Program-made: the position numbers and the translations under genes
Assembly (NCBI RefSeq): GCF_003594875.1
Contig: NZ_QZEY01000006.1
Location: 186,001 to 250,000 of the forward strand
Length of the DNA: 64,000 nt
Source of the DNA: Bailinhaonella thermotolerans
GTDB lineage: Bacteria > Actinomycetota > Actinomycetes > Streptosporangiales > Streptosporangiaceae
Reading direction: 5' to 3'
Shown: positions 60,029 to 64,000 of the stretch, piece after piece
Layout of the letters: the number at the start of each line of letters is the position of its first letter
Position numbering within the stretch: position 1 is the first letter of the stretch
Notes under the pieces: generated by a model
Told to the model about the DNA's origin: nothing
Databases searched by the model: none
Seen by the model: only the letters and a program-made list of their open reading frames with translations

Positions 60029-60745
60029 GTGACCTCTACGACGCTTCGTGTCCTGGTCGTCGACGACGAGAGCTACCTCGCCGACCTCGTCGCCACCGCC
60101 CTGCGCTACGAGGGGTTCCGGACGGCGGTGGCGGGGACGGGGGCCGCCGCCCTCGCGCGGGTGGCGGAGTTCCGCCCGGACCTGATCGTGATGGACGTGA
60201 TGCTGCCGGACGGGTCGGGGTTCGACACCACCCGCAGGCTGCGGCACGGCGGATGCGAGGCCCCGGTGATCTTCCTGACCGCCCGGGACTCCACCGAGGA
60301 CCGGATCGCCGGGCTGGCGATCGGCGGGGACGACTACCTCACCAAGCCGTTCAGCCTGGAGGAGCTGATCCTGCGCGTGCGGGCGGTGCTGCGCCGGACC
60401 GCGCACCCCGCGCGGCGCACCAAGCTGACCTTCGCCGACCTGGAGATCGACGACGAGGCGCACGAGGTGCGCCGCCACGGCACGGTGGTGGACCTGACGC
60501 CGACCGAGTTCAAGCTGCTGCGCCTCCTGGTGGCGCACGCGGGCCGGGTGCTGACCAAGCGGCAGATCCTGGAGCACGTCTGGGAGTACGACTTCGGCGG
60601 CAGCGACGCCGTCGTCCAGACGTACATCTCCTACCTCCGCCGCAAGATCGACGCGTACGAGCCGGCGCTGATCCACACCGTCCCGCGGGTCGGCTACGTG
60701 ATCCGGGTCCGGGACGCGGAGCCCCGGAAGGCGGAGACCGCGTGA
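60029..60745 (+). CDS. OmpR-family response regulator
   Basis: A 238-residue regulator: receiver with VVDDES, phosphoacceptor D56 in LIVMDVMLPDGSG and YLTKPFSLEELILRVRAVLRR, then a winged helix (LTPTEFKLLRLLVAHAGRVLTKRQILEHVW, VVQTYISYLRRKID, IHTVPRVGYVIR). GTG start; no strong ribosome site. Its stop overlaps the sensor kinase start by four bases. It lies 112 bp from the divergent MMPL exporter, a common actinomycete arrangement for envelope-stress or drug-induced export. Confidence 0.93.
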   Translation: MTSTTLRVLVVDDESYLADLVATALRYEGFRTAVAGTGAAALARVAEFRPDLIVMDVMLPDGSGFDTTRRLRHGGCEAPVIFLTARDSTEDRIAGLAIGGDDYLTKPFSLEELILRVRAVLRRTAHPARRTKLTFADLEIDDEAHEVRRHGTVVDLTPTEFKLLRLLVAHAGRVLTKRQILEHVWEYDFGGSDAVVQTYISYLRRKIDAYEPALIHTVPRVGYVIRVRDAEPRKAETA

Positions 60746-62196
60746 CCCTGCGCGCCCGGCTGGTCCTGGTGCTCGCCGGGCTGCTCGCCCTGGGGATGGC
60801 GGTCTCCGTGGGCGCCACGTTCGGGGCGCTCCAGGACTGGCGGGGCGACCAGAGCGACGAGGTCCTGGAGGCGGCGGCGCTCCGGCTCCGCGGCCACCTC
60901 GCCGCGCGGCCCGGCGAACCGCTCGCGATCCCGGCGGCCGGGCCGCTGACGGCCGTCTGGGCGGCGGCGGCCGAGCGCGCCGACGTCCCCTCGTTCTTCC
61001 AGATCCGGACCCCGGACGGCCGGGTCAGGGAGACGGCCGGCTTCGGGGCCGCGCCCGGGCTGCCGCGCGTCCTCCCGCCGCCCTCCGGGGGCGGCCCGCG
61101 CGGGGGCGTGCTCAGCCGGACGCCCGGCTGGCTGCTGCACACGTCCCGCCTCCCCGACGGCCTGCTGATCGTGGGCATGCGCACCGCCGGGGCCGACGAG
61201 CTGATCTCCCGCACCGCCGTGGTGGCGGCCACCTCGGCCGCGGCCGCCCTGCTCGCGGTGACGCTGCTCTCGTGGCACGCCGTACGGCGGGGCCTGCGCC
61301 CGCTGGCCGCGATCGCCGACACGGCGGCGGCCATCGGCGGCGGCGACCTGTCCCGCCGCGTGCCGGAGGCCGGTCCGCGCACCGAGGTGGGGCGGCTGGG
61401 CGCGGCGCTGAACGCGATGCTCGGGCAGATCGAGTCCGCCTTCGGCGAGCGGCGGCGGGCCGAGGCGCGGCTGCGGCGCTTCGTGGCCGACGCCTCGCAC
61501 GAGCTGCGCACTCCGGTGGCGGCGATCCGGGGGTACGCGGAGCTGTTCCGCCGGGGCGCGGCGAGCCGTCCGGACGACCTCGCGCGGGCGATGGCCAGGA
61601 TCGAGGCCGAGGCCCGCCGGATGGGCTCGCTGGTCGAGGAACTGCTCCTGCTGGCCCGGCTGGACCAGGGCCTGCCGCTGCTCAGCGAGCCGGTGGACCT
61701 GACGGCGCTGGCGGCCGAGGCCGTGGACGACGCCCGCGTGCTCGGCCCGGCCCACCTGGTGTACCTGGAGACGGCCCCGGGCGGGCCCGTGGTCGTCCGC
61801 GGGGACGCCGACCGCCTGCGCCAGGTCGTCGCGAACCTGCTGGCCAACGTCCGCCACCACACGCCGGAGGGCACCGAGGCGCGGGTGCGGGTGAGCCGGG
61901 ACGGCGGCCAGGCCGTCATCGAGGTGGCGGACGACGGGCCCGGCCTGGACGAGGAGCGGGCGGCACGGGTCTTCGAGCGCTTCTACCGCGCGGACCCCTC
62001 CCGCGCCCGGACCGCCCCGGCCGGCGGCGCCGCCCGCCCGGAGGGCTCCGGCCTGGGCCTGGCCATCGTCGCCGCCGTCACCGAGGCCCACGGCGGCGCC
62101 GCCGAGATCGACACCGCCCCCGGAAAGGGCACCACCCTCCGGATCCGCCTCCCGGCGCCCCCACCCGCGCCCCCCTCGCGCGCCCCCCTCCCGTGA
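60742..62196 (+). CDS. Two-component sensor histidine kinase
   Basis: A 484-residue kinase with helix 1 (LVLVLAGLLALGMAVSVGATF), a ~125-residue extracellular sensor, helix 2 (~158-178, AATSAAAALLAVTLLSW), HAMP (RRGLRPLAAIADTAAAIGGGDLSRRV), phosphoacceptor H253 in VADASHELRTPVAAIRGYAEL and the catalytic motifs NLLANVRHHTPEG, VADDGPGLDEE and GSGLGLAIVAAVTEAHGG. It pairs with the regulator overlapping its start. The last 15 residues are Pro-rich and probably not functional. The gap after it carries three GCCGTACG cores (62210-62276). Confidence 0.93.
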   Translation: MTLRARLVLVLAGLLALGMAVSVGATFGALQDWRGDQSDEVLEAAALRLRGHLAARPGEPLAIPAAGPLTAVWAAAAERADVPSFFQIRTPDGRVRETAGFGAAPGLPRVLPPPSGGGPRGGVLSRTPGWLLHTSRLPDGLLIVGMRTAGADELISRTAVVAATSAAAALLAVTLLSWHAVRRGLRPLAAIADTAAAIGGGDLSRRVPEAGPRTEVGRLGAALNAMLGQIESAFGERRRAEARLRRFVADASHELRTPVAAIRGYAELFRRGAASRPDDLARAMARIEAEARRMGSLVEELLLLARLDQGLPLLSEPVDLTALAAEAVDDARVLGPAHLVYLETAPGGPVVVRGDADRLRQVVANLLANVRHHTPEGTEARVRVSRDGGQAVIEVADDGPGLDEERAARVFERFYRADPSRARTAPAGGAARPEGSGLGLAIVAAVTEAHGGAAEIDTAPGKGTTLRIRLPAPPPAPPSRAPLP

Positions 62197-62283
62197 TCTC
62201 GCGTGGCGAGCCGTACGCCACGCTCCTGGGCCGGCGAGCGCCGTACGCCACGGGCCCGGGGTGGCGGAGCCGTACGGGAGGGG

Positions 62284-62979
62284 TCAGGGGGTGGTGCCGT
62301 AGCGGGGCTGGGCGGGGTCGGCGAGGCGGGCGGCCTGGGCCTCGACGCCGGACAGGAGGAGGTCCAGGCCGAAGGCGAGGTAGGCGTCGGGGTCGGGGGG
62401 CGCGGTGAGCGCGGGGGCGTAGGCCACGAGGTTCGGGTAGCGGTCGGCGGGGAGCATCTCCAGGCGGAGGCGGGCCTGGCGGGCGCATTCGGCGGCCTCG
62501 GCGTCCGTCATGCCGGCCGGCACCGCCGGGATGTTCTTGACCAGCTCGGCGACGCCGACCAGGAGATGACTGGCGATGAGGTAGCCCTCGGCCAGGGTGA
62601 ATCCGGCCTCGGCGAGCACGTCGAGCGCGGTGTCGGTGGCCCGCCGGAAGGACTCGGCGCGGGTCTTGTCGACGTGGCCGAGCAGAACGGGCAGGCAGGG
62701 GTACCGCCGCATGGCGTCCACCAGCGCCTCGACCATGGCGCGCAGGCGGACGTCCCAGGGCTCGCCGGGGCGTGACCGGGCGGCGACGAGGTCGATGGCG
62801 TGGTCGGCCATGGCCAGCAGCAGCTCGTCCTTGTTCTTGACGTGCCAGTAGAGCGCCATCGGGGTCACGCCCAGTTCACCGGCGAGCCGGCGGATCGTGA
62901 CGGCGTCCAGGCCCTCGCGGTCGGCGAGGTCCAGCGCCCGCTCCACGACGGTCTCTCGGGTCAGCTTCTCTGCGGCCAC
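62284..62979 (-). CDS. TetR family repressor of the divergent drug exporter
   Basis: A 231-residue TetR/AcrR regulator. The N-terminal HTH is LTRETVVERALDLADREGLDAVTIRRLAGELGVTPMALYWHVKNKDELL, with the tetracycline-repressor-like GVTPMALYWHVKNK. The C-terminal domain resembles TetR_C (LPVLLGHVDKTRAESFRRATDTALDVLAEAGFT). GTG at 62979 lies close behind a TATAGT -10 on the minus strand, so the transcript may be almost leaderless. The shared region with the exporter gene has several TACGTCGTA-type sites. Confidence 0.9.
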   Translation of the reverse strand: MAAEKLTRETVVERALDLADREGLDAVTIRRLAGELGVTPMALYWHVKNKDELLLAMADHAIDLVAARSRPGEPWDVRLRAMVEALVDAMRRYPCLPVLLGHVDKTRAESFRRATDTALDVLAEAGFTLAEGYLIASHLLVGVAELVKNIPAVPAGMTDAEAAECARQARLRLEMLPADRYPNLVAYAPALTAPPDPDAYLAFGLDLLLSGVEAQAARLADPAQPRYGTTP

Positions 62980-62989
62980 TTGCCAACTA

Positions 62990-63045
62990 TACGTCGTACA
63001 TGTTCTCCTATGCGACGTACATATACATCGTACAAGTACGTCGTA
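62990..63045. promoter_or_regulatory. Multi-site operator between TetR repressor and DHA2 exporter
   Basis: TACGTCGTA occurs at 62990-62998 and 63037-63045, with an inverted near-copy TGCGACGTA at 63011-63019. Around these lie the imperfect palindrome CGACGTACATATACATCG (63013-63030) and the perfect CGTAC-AA-GTACG (63029-63040). The stretch is AT-richer than its surroundings and fills the divergent gap, so several TetR dimers could bind and shut off both promoters. The minus-strand TATAGT (62986-62991) is a likely -10 for the repressor gene. Confidence 0.7.
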
Positions 63046-63055
63046 GAGGGGTGTC

Positions 63056-64000
63056 ATGCAGCGCAAGTGGCTGGGATTGCTGGCCGTCTCACTCGGGACG
63101 TTCGTCTCGTATCTGGACAACAACATCGTCAACGTCGCCCTCCCGACGATCCAGCGGGACCTGGGGCTCACCCTCGGGGGCCTGGAGTGGATCGTGAGCG
63201 GATACGTCCTGGTCTTCGCCGCGTTGCTGCTCACCGGCGGACGCCTGGCCGACCTGTTCGGGGCGCGCCTGGTCTTCATGGCCGGGCTCGGGGTGTTCAC
63301 GCTGGCCTCGCTGGCGGCCGGGCTCGCGGGCGACGCGGGCTGGCTGATCGCCGCGCGTGCGCTGCAGGGCGTCGGCGCCGCGATGCTCACCCCGACCGCG
63401 CTCTCGCAGCTTCCCGCGATCTTCCCCGATCCGCGCGAACGCGCGACCGCCGTCGGGATCTGGGGCGCGACGGGCGCACTGGCGATGGCGCTGGGGCCGT
63501 TCGCCGGTGGCCTGATCAGCGAGAACCTGCACTGGGGCTGGATCTTCCTGATCAACGTGCCGATCGGGGTCGCCACCCTCGCGCTGGCCGCGCGCGTGCT
63601 CCCCGCCCCCGCCCGCCGGGTCCGCCGCCGCCTGGACCTGCCCGGCATGCTGACCTCCTCGGCCGCCCTGGCGTCCCTGACGTACGCGCTCATCGAGGGC
63701 GGGACCCGTGGCTGGACCTCGCCAGAGATCCTGGGCGCGTTCGCGGTGGCCGCCGTGGCCGCGGTCGCGTTCGCGCTGGCCGAGCGCCGGACCGCCGACC
63801 CGATGATCGACCTGTCGCTGTTCCGCCGGCGGGCGTTCGGGGGCGGCACCCTCACCATGGGCCTGTGGTCGTTCGGCGTCTTCGGCATCTACTTCTTCAC
63901 CGCGATCTACGTGCAGAACGTGCTCGGCTTCACCCCGATCCAGGCCGGCGCCGCGTTCGTCCCGATGGCGGTGGTCATGGCGGGGGTCGCCGTCGCCGCC
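63056..64000 (+). CDS. DHA2-family (EmrB/QacA-like) MFS drug exporter, 3' end outside window
   Basis: The frame is open for 315 codons to the window edge. LGTFVSYLDNNIVNVALPTIQRDL is motif D1 of the 14-helix DHA2 drug/proton antiporters, followed by GGRLADLFGARLVFMAG (motif A) and ALQGVGAAMLTPTAL, and at least eight or nine transmembrane helices are visible. ATG at 63056 is preceded by GAGGGG. It is divergent from the TetR gene with a compound operator between them, so the pump is probably induced by its own substrate. Family assignment is firm; substrates unknown. Confidence 0.92.
   Translation, partial: MQRKWLGLLAVSLGTFVSYLDNNIVNVALPTIQRDLGLTLGGLEWIVSGYVLVFAALLLTGGRLADLFGARLVFMAGLGVFTLASLAAGLAGDAGWLIAARALQGVGAAMLTPTALSQLPAIFPDPRERATAVGIWGATGALAMALGPFAGGLISENLHWGWIFLINVPIGVATLALAARVLPAPARRVRRRLDLPGMLTSSAALASLTYALIEGGTRGWTSPEILGAFAVAAVAAVAFALAERRTADPMIDLSLFRRRAFGGGTLTMGLWSFGVFGIYFFTAIYVQNVLGFTPIQAGAAFVPMAVVMAGVAVAA

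Overview
The window is very GC-rich actinobacterial DNA with dense codirectional operons, four-base ATGA/GTGA overlaps, frequent GTG starts and strong G/C at third codon positions. A Methyltransf_19 (DUF574) methyltransferase, DUF5709, DUF6125 and DUF6766 proteins, a SARP regulator, a Ser/Thr kinase with a proline-rich tail and a c-di-AMP riboswitch over a CHAP hydrolase all suggest a filamentous actinomycete. Streptosporangiales (Nonomuraea/Actinomadura-like) is my best guess, with Streptomyces less likely. I see no tRNA, rRNA, insertion sequence, prophage or CRISPR array.

Layout. 1-3.5 kb: the end of a group II truncated haemoglobin fused to a small N-terminal domain, a PLP decarboxylase and a DUF6125 protein, with a repeat-rich gap and a strong G-quadruplex candidate between them. 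3.5-12.2 kb: one operon of TetR, P450, SDR, CYP51 fused to a 3Fe-4S ferredoxin, an NTF2-like protein, aldehyde dehydrogenase, SDR, a hydroxyisobutyrate-dehydrogenase-like enzyme and a carboxymuconolactone-decarboxylase-like protein. In content it matches the Mycobacterium tuberculosis cyp51 neighbourhood (about Rv0762c to Rv0771), but cyp51 and its ferredoxin are one polypeptide. 12.3-24.9 kb: a divergent GntR/FCD regulator and a tightly coupled operon of GH42 beta-galactosidase, two glycine-decarboxylase-like subunits with altered active-site loops, an AcoX/NAD-kinase-like protein, SDR, a sugar ABC importer and a GH63-like glycosidase. There is no GcvT, GcvH or lipoamide dehydrogenase. This is the best candidate here for an undescribed pathway. 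24.9-28.7 kb: a TenA-like protein, a PucR-type regulator and a HAD phosphatase fused to a HerA-like ATPase.

28.7-45 kb: a perfect 16-copy 28-bp tandem array, a methyltransferase, MarR with a divergent RND pump, an intrinsic terminator, the riboswitch and its CHAP protein, a beta-helical membrane protein, DUF5709, dodecin, a proline-rich methyltransferase, a lipoprotein/microprotein/DUF6766 set, a Ser/Thr kinase and DedA. 44-64 kb: a SARP regulator, two two-component systems, MEDS-STAS and RsbW-like partner-switching proteins and a SpoIIE phosphatase, MFS and MMPL transporters, an AraC/VOC pair, a large catalase, and a TetR repressor divergent from a DHA2 drug exporter that runs off the window.

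Two interspersed repeat families run through the gaps. One is a palindromic element with core GCCGTACGGC, placed next to stop codons and locally amplified into tandem arrays. The other is a long hairpin with arms like CGCCGTGATCATGC, present at three clear sites and one degenerate site.
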